Shown here: one piece after another, positions 6,563-13,632 of the stretch
How the letters are laid out: each line of letters opens with the position of its first letter
Position numbering within the stretch: position 1 is the stretch's first letter
The notes under the pieces: generated by a model
The model's input: only the letters and a program-made list of their open reading frames with translations
The model's database searches: none
What the model was told of the DNA's origin: nothing
Translations under genes and position numbers: made by a program
Source of the DNA: Ruminococcus sp.
GTDB lineage: Bacteria; Bacillota; Clostridia; Oscillospirales; Ruminococcaceae
Assembly (NCBI GenBank): GCA_031262625.1
Contig: JAISHJ010000074.1
Span: forward strand, 1-18,532
Length of the DNA stretch: 18,532 nucleotides
Direction: 5' to 3'

Positions 6563-7093
6563 TTGAAGATTGAAAAAATGGGTCAGGAAACCGTAAAAGT
6601 AACGGTTTCGCATAAGGAACTTGCAGAATATAATATTGAACCGGGAACACTTAACGGAGATAATGCCGATACGCATATGTTTTTTGTGAATGTGTTCGCG
6701 GAGATTAAGCGGAAATTTGCGGTTGAACTTAAGGGTATGCACTTATATCTGGAAGTATTTACCCTGTTGGAAGACACAACCATGATTTACATATCACTGA
6801 TGAATGAACCCGAGGATAACGAGGAAGAAAAATATGTTTACATATATTTCTCCGACCGCCTTGAGGAACTTGCGCTTGCTGCTAAAGACATCTGTCAAGT
6901 ACGGTCTGAAAGAGGAACGGAAAGTAAATTTTATATATCGGACGAAGGATATTTTTTGGTCATAAAATCTGACACTATAATCACTTGTCACGCTATAGGC
7001 TCGGGAGATTACTGTGCTGAGTATATAGAGGAGCATTTTAAGGTTATTGAAGAAGAAAATGCTGTCGGGAAGCTTGCACAGCTTGTGTCTTAA
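6563..7093 (+). CDS. mecA: MecA-like Clp protease adaptor
   Basis: A 176-residue protein with a TTG start at 6563-6565; AAGGGGGT ends 7 bases upstream and the sequence then begins M-KIEKMGQETVKVTVSHKEL, like MecA (MEIERINEHTVKFYMSYGDI). A GTG nine bases earlier lies inside the ribosome binding site and is rejected. The N-terminal domain (1 to about 80) would bind substrate. An acidic linker (82-89) leads to the C-terminal domain, where YIYFSDRLEELALAAK, SKFYISDEGYFLVI and EEHFKVIEEENAVGKL match the ClpC-binding half of MecA. In Bacillus, MecA delivers substrates to ClpCP and helps assemble the ClpC ring. This copy is about 40 residues shorter than B. subtilis MecA, mainly in the linker. No terminator is evident before the convergent rpe gene. 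Confidence 0.75.
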   Translation: MKIEKMGQETVKVTVSHKELAEYNIEPGTLNGDNADTHMFFVNVFAEIKRKFAVELKGMHLYLEVFTLLEDTTMIYISLMNEPEDNEEEKYVYIYFSDRLEELALAAKDICQVRSERGTESKFYISDEGYFLVIKSDTIITCHAIGSGDYCAEYIEEHFKVIEEENAVGKLAQLVS

Positions 7094-7149
7094 CATTTGC
7101 AAATGGAAGCACTGCCAAAACGGCTGCGTCGGAAGTTTTAGCGTGTATC

Positions 7150-7833
7150 CTATCTGCGGACCCTTAGCGAATCCACAGCGGCTTTCATATCTTCTGCACC
7201 GAATATGTATGAACCGGAAACGAGAACATCTGCACCGGCATCGGTTACTATCGGCGCGGTGGAGGCGTTAATTCCGCCGTCAACTTCAATAAGGGCTTTG
7301 CTCCCGCGAGCTGTAATCTCGCTTTTGAGCCCTTTTATCTTTTCGGGTGAACGTTTGTCAAAAGCCTGTCCGCCGAAGCCCGGCTCTACTGTCATGAGAA
7401 GAAACATATCCGCACTGTCAAAATATGGGTATAAAACCGATGCGGGGGTGTCCGGCTTTACGGATATTCCCGCTTTTTTCCCGAGAGATTTTATAAGGTT
7501 AACCGTGCTATAAACATTCGTCATAGCTTCATAATGAAAAGTTATCATATCCGCGCCGGCATCTGAAAAGAGTTTTGCGAAGCAGTCCGGCTTATCTACC
7601 ATAAGGTGTACGTCATAAAATGCTTCGGGAACTGCTTTTTTACAGGCTTCGAGCACCGGGATGCCGTAGGATATATTTTTTGTGAAGTGCCCGTCCATAA
7701 CATCAAAATGAATCCAGTCGCAGCCGGCGGCAAGCGCACTCTTAATCTCGCGCTCCAGACTGCACAAATCAGCCGACAAAAGTGATGCTGAAATTATAGC
7801 TTCTTTCTGTCGGTTTGAACCCAAAACGCTCAT
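7150..7833 (-). CDS. rpe: Ribulose-phosphate 3-epimerase
   Basis: A 227-residue TIM-barrel enzyme interconverting D-ribulose 5-phosphate and D-xylulose 5-phosphate in the pentose phosphate pathway. Family marks are ISASLLSADL near the N-terminus, WIHFDVMDGHF (40-50), YDVHLMVDKP (73-82), VEPGFGGQ (149-156) and IEVDGGI (182-188). The expected metal and catalytic residues are present: His42, Asp44, His76 and Asp185, with Asp44 and Asp185 as the likely acid/base pair. The length is normal. ATG at 7831-7833, preceded by GGAG 6 bases upstream. It stands alone here rather than beside the rsgA/prkC genes often found next to it in Firmicutes, and has its own strong promoter at 7873-7901. Confidence 0.96.
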   Translation of the reverse strand: MSVLGSNRQKEAIISASLLSADLCSLEREIKSALAAGCDWIHFDVMDGHFTKNISYGIPVLEACKKAVPEAFYDVHLMVDKPDCFAKLFSDAGADMITFHYEAMTNVYSTVNLIKSLGKKAGISVKPDTPASVLYPYFDSADMFLLMTVEPGFGGQAFDKRSPEKIKGLKSEITARGSKALIEVDGGINASTAPIVTDAGADVLVSGSYIFGAEDMKAAVDSLRVRR

Positions 7834-7872
7834 ATACTACTCCGAATAATCTATTTAAATACGATTATTTGT

Positions 7873-7901
7873 ATTATAGCATAAAATAAAGCGAAAATCA
7901 A
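7873..7901 (-). promoter_or_regulatory. Sigma-A promoter of rpe
   Basis: On the minus strand, TTGATT (7896-7901) is separated by exactly 17 bases from TATAAT (7873-7878). TGC immediately before the -10 makes it an extended -10. It lies about 40 bases upstream of the rpe start. Confidence 0.75.
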
Positions 7902-8029
7902 GTGTTAAGCAGTAAATTTAACAGAAAATATAAATTATTAAATATTCATGTAAATGAAGCGAAAAAATGCTCGAAATTTGTATAAAATGACGATATGAAA
8001 AATTTTTTCAATTTTTTTTCAAAAAACCC

Positions 8030-8058
8030 TTGATTTTAATGTGAGGATATGTTATAAT
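8030..8058 (+). promoter_or_regulatory. Sigma-A promoter of the rimP-nusA-infB operon
   Basis: TTGATT (8030-8035), a 17-base spacer and TATAAT (8053-8058), with TG one base before the -10 (extended -10). Long A/T tracts lie directly upstream. Transcription would begin near 8065, leaving a leader of about 70 bases before rimP. Confidence 0.8.
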
Positions 8059-8080
8059 ACTTGTAACATCATGAATACCA

Positions 8081-8104
8081 AAAGACCGGAGAAATCCGGT
8101 CTTT
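8081..8104 (+). promoter_or_regulatory. 5'-leader hairpin of the rimP-nusA operon
   Basis: A perfect 10-bp stem (AAAGACCGGA / TCCGGTCTTT) closed by a GAAA tetraloop, starting about 16 bases after the predicted transcription start. It is followed by CCTGTTGAT, not a U-run, so it is not a classical terminator. It could stabilise the transcript or be a target for a regulator such as NusA, whose gene is second in the operon. The structure is seen; the role is inferred. Confidence 0.7.
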
Positions 8105-8134
8105 CCTGTTGATATTAAATTTGGTAGGTAAAAA

Positions 8135-8617
8135 ATGGCAAAACGCGGCGGCAATATAGCAAATCTGACGGCAAAGATAGCAGAACCTATTGCGAATGAT
8201 TTGGGACTGTCAATCTGGGATGTGGTGTACGAAAAAGAAGGCTCGCTGTGGTATCTGAGAGTATATATTGAGCGGGATGACGGCGTGCTGTCGATTGACG
8301 ACTGTGTGGAAATGACAAAGCCTCTTGATAAAGCTCTTGACGAACTCGACCCGACAGACGACAGCTATGTTTTGGAGGTAAGTTCTCCCGGGCTTGAACG
8401 CCGTCTCACAAAGGATATGCACCTTGAGCGGTATATCGGCGAACCTGTAAAAATTCGCTTTGTCCGAGAAAAAAGCGGTTTAAGAGAAGCGGCAGGTATA
8501 CTTTCGTCTTTCACGAAAGACATGGTAACACTAACTACCGGCGGCACTGCCTGTGAATATAAGCGTTCCGATTTGGCTTATATTAAAGCCGATGATATGG
8601 ATGAATACACTGATTAA
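8135..8617 (+). CDS. rimP: Ribosome maturation factor RimP
   Basis: A 160-residue cytoplasmic protein needed for maturation of the 30S subunit. The N-terminal alpha/beta domain contains EPIANDLGLSIWDVVYEKEGSLWYLRVYIERDDGVLSIDDCVEMTKPLDKALDE, and YVLEVSSPGLERRLT is the RimP hallmark joining it to the C-terminal SH3-like domain (HLERYIGEPVKIRF to the end). Length is normal for the family. The ATG at 8135 has only a weak GGTAGGT site. It is the first gene of the operon, 32 bp before nusA. Confidence 0.95.
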   Translation: MAKRGGNIANLTAKIAEPIANDLGLSIWDVVYEKEGSLWYLRVYIERDDGVLSIDDCVEMTKPLDKALDELDPTDDSYVLEVSSPGLERRLTKDMHLERYIGEPVKIRFVREKSGLREAAGILSSFTKDMVTLTTGGTACEYKRSDLAYIKADDMDEYTD

Positions 8618-8649
8618 ATGTTATAAATTAACCGGAGGATTGCTGGAAA

Positions 8650-9741
8650 ATGGGAAAAGTCACCAAAGCGGCAACGGATACCAGACTCGAGATGTTTTCT
8701 GCTTTAGAAGCATTGGCAGACTCATACGGTATACCGCTTGAGGAACTCTGCACAAAGATTGAGGGCGGACTTCTTGCCGCCGTAAAAAAAGAATACCCCG
8801 ACTGTGAAACCGAAGATTTCGCAGTGAAAGTTTCACCGAGTGAAAATATTTTCGATGTTTCGCTTCTTCGCACTGTAGTACCAGACGAACCGACATACAT
8901 TAACGAGATTAATATTGACGAAGCGCACGCTTTAGGCTTTAAGGATGCTGTTGAAGGACAGCGGATAGCTTATCGCCTTCCGATAGAAAAATTCGGCAGA
9001 GTAGCGGCTATGCAGGCAAAACAATCTCTCCGCCGCGATATAAAGGAATATGAGAAAGAGAAACTTCTTGCGCTCTTTTCCGATAAAGAACATACTATTA
9101 TTTCTGCAATTATCAACACGGTTGACTATAACACCGGAGCGGCAACATTATCGGTTGAGGGTACGGAAGTTTACCTTCCCCGCTCCGAACAGATTCCCGG
9201 GGAACGTCTCATGCCGGGACATCCCATTCAGGTATATGTTATCGGCATAGTTAACCCGGAAAAGAAGCCTTCCGTTAAAATTTCGCGGACGCATAAAGAC
9301 TTCATACGCTGTCTTTTTGAAAGAGATATTCCGGAAGTTAACGACGGAACTGTCGAGATTAAGTCAATCTCACGCGAAGCAGGGATAATGAGCAAGGTAG
9401 CGGTATGGTCGAATAATCCCGAAGTTGATGCTATAGGTACTTGTATCGGACCGAAAAGTTCCCGTATCGGCGGAATTGTTAACGAACTTCGCGGCGAACG
9501 TATTGACCTTATCGAATATATAGATGACCCAGCCCTCTTTATCGCGAACGCACTTTCTCCGGCAGAAGTTACGGAAGTTAACATCTTAGAACCCGTCGGT
9601 GATGAACTCTCCTCCGAAGTAATCGTGCCTGCCGCACAACTCTCCCTTGCAATCGGCAAGAAGGGGATTAACGCAAAACTTGCGGCAAGGCTTACAGGCT
9701 ATAAGATTGACATTCACTCCGAAAATGAGAATGAGGCGTAA
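8650..9741 (+). CDS. nusA: Transcription termination/antitermination factor NusA
   Basis: A 363-residue RNA polymerase-binding factor that affects pausing, termination and antitermination. Order of domains: N-terminal polymerase-binding domain (about 1-125), S1 domain (about 135-200), KH1 with GTCIGPKSSRIGGIVNELRGE (from 263), and KH2 with QLSLAIGKKGINAKLAARLTG (from 330). It ends shortly after KH2 and lacks the C-terminal acidic repeats of E. coli NusA, as is usual in Firmicutes. GGAGG (8634-8638) precedes the ATG by a slightly long 11 bases. In the signature loop PKSSR replaces the more common PKGSR. Confidence 0.96.
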   Translation: MGKVTKAATDTRLEMFSALEALADSYGIPLEELCTKIEGGLLAAVKKEYPDCETEDFAVKVSPSENIFDVSLLRTVVPDEPTYINEINIDEAHALGFKDAVEGQRIAYRLPIEKFGRVAAMQAKQSLRRDIKEYEKEKLLALFSDKEHTIISAIINTVDYNTGAATLSVEGTEVYLPRSEQIPGERLMPGHPIQVYVIGIVNPEKKPSVKISRTHKDFIRCLFERDIPEVNDGTVEIKSISREAGIMSKVAVWSNNPEVDAIGTCIGPKSSRIGGIVNELRGERIDLIEYIDDPALFIANALSPAEVTEVNILEPVGDELSSEVIVPAAQLSLAIGKKGINAKLAARLTGYKIDIHSENENEA

Positions 9742-9744
9742 GAA

Positions 9745-10032
9745 TTGCCTAAAACAAAAAATATCCCGCTCCGCCGATGTGTGATATGCGGTGAAATGAA
9801 GCCTAAAGCAGAACTCATCCGAGCGGTAAAGTCTCCGGAAGGCGAAATTTCACTCGATACTTCCGGTAAAGCAAAAGGCAGGGGCGCTTACATCTGTAAA
9901 ACAGGGAACTGCTCCGATAAACTTCGCAAATCAAGACGGTTTGAAAAGAGTTTCGGTATGAGAGTACCTGATGAAGTTTTTGAAAGCTTTGATAAATTAT
10001 CTCGCAAGGGGGAATCTGACATTAATGCTTGA
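9745..10032 (+). CDS. rnpM: RNase P modulator RnpM (YlxR, DUF448)
   Basis: A 95-residue RNA-binding protein. RRCVICGEMKPKAELIR with Cys12 and Cys15, then GRGAYIC (45-51) and a later Cys56, define the YlxR/DUF448 family. The B. subtilis member binds the RNase P RNA and modulates its activity. The start is TTG at 9745-9747, with GAGG 8 bases upstream, three bases after the nusA stop. The last 8 bases overlap ylxQ. The usual operon position supports the call. Confidence 0.92.
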   Translation: MPKTKNIPLRRCVICGEMKPKAELIRAVKSPEGEISLDTSGKAKGRGAYICKTGNCSDKLRKSRRFEKSFGMRVPDEVFESFDKLSRKGESDINA

Positions 10033-10363
10033 TGCAGATAACAAGGTTTTCGGCGCGCTTACGATGGCGCGCAAAGCCGGGAAACTGATACTCGGTTTTG
10101 ATGCGGTTTGCGACTCGCTTAAAGCAGAAACAGCGAAGCTTGTAATAATAACCGCCGATGTATCAAAAAAAACCGAAAAGGAAGTCAGATTTTTTTGCGG
10201 GCGATATAACACTGACATAATTTCCGTACCGTTTATGATGGAAGATATATATAACGCCGTCGGCAAAAAATGCGGCGCTCTCTCCGTCGTTGACAGCGGT
10301 CTTGCCGGACTTATAACAGCAAAACTAAACGAGTGCCGGACACCTATGGAGGATAATAATTAA
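10025..10363 (+). CDS. ylxQ: L7Ae-family ribosomal protein-like YlxQ
   Basis: A 112-residue protein of the L7Ae/L30e/S12e kink-turn RNA-binding family: KVFGALTMARKAGKLILGFDAV, AKLVIITADVSKKTEKEVRFFCGRYN and a hydrophobic C-terminal helix. The ATG at 10025-10027 follows AAGGGGGA in the end of rnpM; a longer reading from 9971 would begin inside rnpM and is rejected. The stop shares one base with the infB start. RNA target unknown. It always sits between ylxR and infB in Firmicutes. Confidence 0.9.
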   Translation: MLDADNKVFGALTMARKAGKLILGFDAVCDSLKAETAKLVIITADVSKKTEKEVRFFCGRYNTDIISVPFMMEDIYNAVGKKCGALSVVDSGLAGLITAKLNECRTPMEDNN

Positions 10364-13107
10364 TGGCAATATCAAAACCTAAGAAAAAGCTTACAGACCT
10401 TGCGAAAGAACTGGGCATATCGACAGCACAGATTGTAGAATTTTACGGGACAGAACTGGGGACCGAGAAAAAATCATCCGCTTCGGTTGAAATCCCGGAT
10501 GTTAACCTTATAATCGAGTATTTTTCACAGAAAAATTCTGTGGAAAGTTTTGACGATTACTTTGCTATGCGCGGAAGCGGTGTTTCCGATACTGAAAAGA
10601 AGCCCGATATACTTAAGTCAATAAAGCAGATTATTCCGAAGGTTAAGCCTCCTCAGCCTAAGGCTAAACCTGTGAAGGAGAAAAAGCCGGAGATTTCAGT
10701 AGCTGCGGCTACAGCTACAGCTACGGCTACAGCAACTGCTGCAACCACTGCAACAGCAGCAACTGCTCCGGCTGCTGCAAAGCCCGTACCTAATCCCGTA
10801 CAGGTTAAAGCGGTTGAAAATACACCCGTCAGGACTGTCGAACCGACTAAGGATAAACCGCAGCCCGGACAGTTTCGCCCGAATACCAACCGTCCTGCGC
10901 CCCGCCCTGCTTCAGGTAATACCGTGAAGCCTGTTCCTGCTCCGACTGCCGCTAAAGCACCGCAGACCATCTCTAAAACAGAGCAGTTTAAGGAACGCTT
11001 TAACGCCAAGGATATTATGGAAAGAGCGAAAAAAGCTGAGAAGCCTGTCGCTAAAAAGACGGAACAAAAAGAAAACCGCAAACAACAGACGATTGTCGGA
11101 AATATCGCCGATGCTTCCACCGTTGATCAGAAGATTCATAATATAGATACCCGCGGCACATATGTTGAGATAGATAAATATAACGAGCGTTATGATAATA
11201 TTGCGCCGGCAAATATCGGCGGTAAACGTCAGGACAGCTTTAAGAGCAAGCAGAAGATTACACAAAAGTCTGCTCAACGTAAGAACCAACAGTATTCAAG
11301 CAAATTCGAGACCGAAGCGCAGAAAATGCGCCGCCTTGAACTTGAACGCGCAAGAAAACAACAGATAAAAGTACTCATTCCGGACGAAATTGTCGTTGCA
11401 GAGCTTGCTGTGCGCCTTAAGATGACTGCTCCTACGGTAATTAAGCAGCTTATGAAACTCGGCGAAATGAAGACGATTAATGATATACTTGATTTCGATA
11501 CAGCTGCGCTTGTTGCGGAAGAACTCGGCGCGAAGGTTGAAAAAGAGGTTATCCTTACAATTGAGGACAGACTTATTGATGACACAGATGACACCGAGGG
11601 CGGCGAGGAACGTCCCCCTGTAGTAGTTGTTATGGGGCACGTTGACCACGGTAAAACATCACTCCTTGATAAGATAAGAAATGCACACGTTACCGATACG
11701 GAAGCGGGCGGAATCACCCAGCATATCGGTGCTTATACCGTAATGTGCGACGGTAAGCCCATAACCTTCCTCGATACCCCCGGACACGCCGCATTTACGA
11801 GTATGAGAGCGCGCGGCGCATCCATTACCGATATAGCTATCCTTGTTGTTGCGGCGGACGACGGAATTATGCCGCAGACTATTGAAGCAATTAACCACGC
11901 GAAAGCTGCGAATATTCCGATAATTGTTGCTATAAACAAGATTGATAAAGAAACAGCAAACCCCGACACAATTAAGCAGCAGCTTACCGAACACGGACTT
12001 GTTATCGAAGAGTGGGGCGGCGATATTATCTGCGTGCCTGTTTCTGCAAAAACAGGGCAGGGTATTGACGAACTTCTTGAACAAGTTTTAGTCGTTTCCG
12101 AAGTAGCAGAACTCAAAGCAAATCCGAACCGTCTTGCGAAAGGTGCGGTCGTCGAAGCGCGCCTTGATAAGGGCAGAGGACCTATTGCAACGCTTCTTAT
12201 CCAGAGCGGTACGCTTCGTACAGGGAACGTGCTTATCGCCGGAACGGCGGTTGGGCGTGTTCGCGTTATGACAAACGATAAAGGCGAAATCGTTACCGAA
12301 GCGGGACCGTCAATGCCTGTAGAAATCACCGGGCTTGCGGAGGTTCCGGCAGCAGGCGACATCTTCAATGCGGTTGAGGACGAACGTCTTGCAAGAGAAC
12401 TTGTTGACGAGCGCAAACACAAACAAAAACAGGAACAATTCTCTCAATATCAGAAGGTTACTCTCGACAATCTTTTTAATCAGATTGAACAGGGCAGCAT
12501 GAAAGAGCTTGCAATTATCGTTAAAGCAGACGTACAGGGCTCTGTAGAAGCGGTACGCCAAAGCCTTGAGAAACTCTCTAACGACGAGGTTCGCGTTAAG
12601 GTTATCCACGGGGCAGTCGGCGCGGTATCCGAGTCCGACGTTATGCTTGCGGATGCTTCAAATGCAATTATCGTCGGATTTAACGTTCGTCCCGATCCGA
12701 TTGCGGCTGAAAATGCAGTTCGAGACGGTGTTGAAATACGTCTCTATCGCGTAATTTACGACGCTATCGAAGAAGTACAGACCGCGATGAAAGGTATGCT
12801 TGCGCCGAAATTCCGCGAAATCGCTTTCGGACGTATTGAAGTTCGTCAGGTGTACAAAATTACAGGAGTCGGCGCAGTCGCCGGTTGTTACGTTCTTTCC
12901 GGGAAAGTTGCCCGCACAAACCAAATACGTGTAGTCCGCGACGGTATCGTTATCTCCGAAGACAAGATGAGTTCCCTCAAGCGTTTCAAAGATGATGTGA
13001 AGGAAGTTGCGGAAGGTTACGAATGCGGTATAACCCTCGAAAAATTCACCGACATGAAGCAAGGCGACATCTTTGAATCATTCGTAATAGAAGAATACAG
13101 AGACTAA
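10363..13107 (+). CDS. infB: Translation initiation factor IF-2
   Basis: A 914-residue GTPase that places initiator fMet-tRNA on the 30S subunit and promotes subunit joining. An IF2-N helix domain lies at about 10-35 (TDLAKELGISTAQIVEF). A long basic, Pro/Ala/Lys-rich linker follows, with an almost pure Ala/Thr tract at 114-139. A second IF2-N domain (EIVVAELAVRLKMTAPTVIKQLM) lies near 345-370. The G domain begins with GHVDHGKT (425-432) and continues with DTPGH and NKID. Domains II-IV then run to the end. It is about 200 residues longer than B. subtilis IF-2, all in the linker. GGAGG (10348-10352) within ylxQ is the ribosome binding site. Confidence 0.98.
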   Translation: MAISKPKKKLTDLAKELGISTAQIVEFYGTELGTEKKSSASVEIPDVNLIIEYFSQKNSVESFDDYFAMRGSGVSDTEKKPDILKSIKQIIPKVKPPQPKAKPVKEKKPEISVAAATATATATATAATTATAATAPAAAKPVPNPVQVKAVENTPVRTVEPTKDKPQPGQFRPNTNRPAPRPASGNTVKPVPAPTAAKAPQTISKTEQFKERFNAKDIMERAKKAEKPVAKKTEQKENRKQQTIVGNIADASTVDQKIHNIDTRGTYVEIDKYNERYDNIAPANIGGKRQDSFKSKQKITQKSAQRKNQQYSSKFETEAQKMRRLELERARKQQIKVLIPDEIVVAELAVRLKMTAPTVIKQLMKLGEMKTINDILDFDTAALVAEELGAKVEKEVILTIEDRLIDDTDDTEGGEERPPVVVVMGHVDHGKTSLLDKIRNAHVTDTEAGGITQHIGAYTVMCDGKPITFLDTPGHAAFTSMRARGASITDIAILVVAADDGIMPQTIEAINHAKAANIPIIVAINKIDKETANPDTIKQQLTEHGLVIEEWGGDIICVPVSAKTGQGIDELLEQVLVVSEVAELKANPNRLAKGAVVEARLDKGRGPIATLLIQSGTLRTGNVLIAGTAVGRVRVMTNDKGEIVTEAGPSMPVEITGLAEVPAAGDIFNAVEDERLARELVDERKHKQKQEQFSQYQKVTLDNLFNQIEQGSMKELAIIVKADVQGSVEAVRQSLEKLSNDEVRVKVIHGAVGAVSESDVMLADASNAIIVGFNVRPDPIAAENAVRDGVEIRLYRVIYDAIEEVQTAMKGMLAPKFREIAFGRIEVRQVYKITGVGAVAGCYVLSGKVARTNQIRVVRDGIVISEDKMSSLKRFKDDVKEVAEGYECGITLEKFTDMKQGDIFESFVIEEYRD
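10702..10779 (+). repeat. GCTACA-type microsatellite in the infB linker
   Basis: Four consecutive six-base units GCTACA, GCTACA, GCTACG, GCTACA (10708-10731) sit within a longer run of GCN and ACN codons encoding alternating alanine and threonine (residues 114-139). All units are multiples of three, so slippage would change only linker length. Confidence 0.8.
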
Positions 13108-13112
13108 GGTTG

Positions 13113-13161
13113 GGTCGGTGAACCGGTGACCAGTCGTTGCGACGACAGTCGTTACGACGAC
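13113..13161 (+). repeat. Tandem short palindromes after infB
   Basis: Two adjacent 15-base copies, 13132-13146 and 13147-13161, differ at one base (AGTCGTTGCGACGAC and AGTCGTTACGACGAC). Each folds on itself as GTCGT / ACGAC around a four-base loop. Just before them GGTC (13113-13116) can pair with GACC (13128-13131). They begin 6 bases after the infB stop. No coding role is visible. Confidence 0.75.
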
Positions 13162-13170
13162 GGAACTTCG

Positions 13171-13228
13171 ATTTTCGCGATTTTTACTTCGTAAAAATTG
13201 TGAAAATAAAACAGCAATTTTATTTGCT
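13171..13228 (+). promoter_or_regulatory. Long hairpin with an overlapping alternative hairpin before rbfA
   Basis: Bases 13171-13187 pair completely with 13191-13207 (17 bp, two G-T wobbles) around the loop TTC. An alternative stem pairs AAATAAAA (13204-13211) with TTTTATTT (13218-13225), using bases of the first stem, so the two compete. A further AGCAA/TTGCT pairing (13213-13217 with 13224-13228) is possible. No U-run follows the first hairpin, so it is not a standard terminator. The structures end about 18 bases before the rbfA start. It might be an attenuator-like leader, an RNA-processing site or a dispersed palindromic repeat; I cannot decide from one copy. Confidence 0.65.
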
Positions 13229-13245
13229 TAACAAAGGTTAAAATA

Positions 13246-13632
13246 ATGTCAGGATTTAAAAATTTACGTCTTTCGGAAGACATACTCCGTGAAGTTTCGA
13301 TGATGATAAGAGATGATATTAAGGATGCAAGAGTGCGTGCTTCTATGGTCTCCGTCGTTCGTGTCGAACTCTCCGGCGACAATTCGGACTGTAAGATTTA
13401 TATTTCGGCGGTTGAGGGGCTTGATGCCGCAAAAACTGCCGTAAAGGGTCTTGTTTCCGCAACGGGAATGATACGCCGCGAACTTGCAGACAGACTTCAC
13501 CTTAAACGTGCGCCCGACCTTAAATTTATTGCGGATAACTCTATCGAATATTCCGCAAAACTTATAAGTGAAATGGAAGAACTTGAAAAGTTAAGGAAAA
13601 ATGAAAAACTCAACACCTCCGACAATGATTAA
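13246..13632 (+). CDS. rbfA: Ribosome-binding factor A
   Basis: A 128-residue KH-fold protein that binds 16S rRNA and helps late 30S maturation, including cold adaptation. Family marks are RLSEDILREVSMMIRDDIKDARV at the N-terminus, VRVELSGDNSDCKIYISAV in the middle and LHLKRAPDLKFIADNSIEYSAKLISEME near the C-terminus. ATG at 13246, with AAAGG 8 bases upstream. The gene is separated from infB by an unusually long 138-bp structured gap, whereas its 3' end overlaps nrnA by 32 bases. Confidence 0.95.
   Translation: MSGFKNLRLSEDILREVSMMIRDDIKDARVRASMVSVVRVELSGDNSDCKIYISAVEGLDAAKTAVKGLVSATGMIRRELADRLHLKRAPDLKFIADNSIEYSAKLISEMEELEKLRKNEKLNTSDND

Larger units (their letters stand above)
7834..8134. 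other. AT-rich intergenic region between rpe and rimP
   Basis: A 301-base region with no gene. It holds the rpe promoter on the minus strand, the operon promoter and leader hairpin on the plus strand, and between them (about 7902-8026) very AT-rich sequence. A- and T-tracts at 7998-8026 directly upstream of the plus-strand -35 could act as an UP element for a strong promoter. No small ORF with a ribosome binding site was seen. Confidence 0.8.

Noticed and set aside
7094..7149. Terminator between the convergent mecA and rpe genes
   Set aside because: Only short imperfect pairings such as CATTTGCAAATG are present, with no T-run on either strand.
8081..8104. Intrinsic terminator in the operon leader
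   Set aside because: No U-run follows the hairpin and it lies only just downstream of a strong promoter for an essential operon.
9971..10024. Longer ylxQ reading from an ATG inside rnpM
   Set aside because: The extra residues are out-of-frame rnpM sequence; the ATG at 10025 has its own AAGGGGGA site and gives the family-typical N-terminus.
13171..13207. Intrinsic terminator after infB
   Set aside because: The stem is strong but is followed by AAAATAAAACAGC rather than a U-run, and the downstream genes have no evident promoter of their own.
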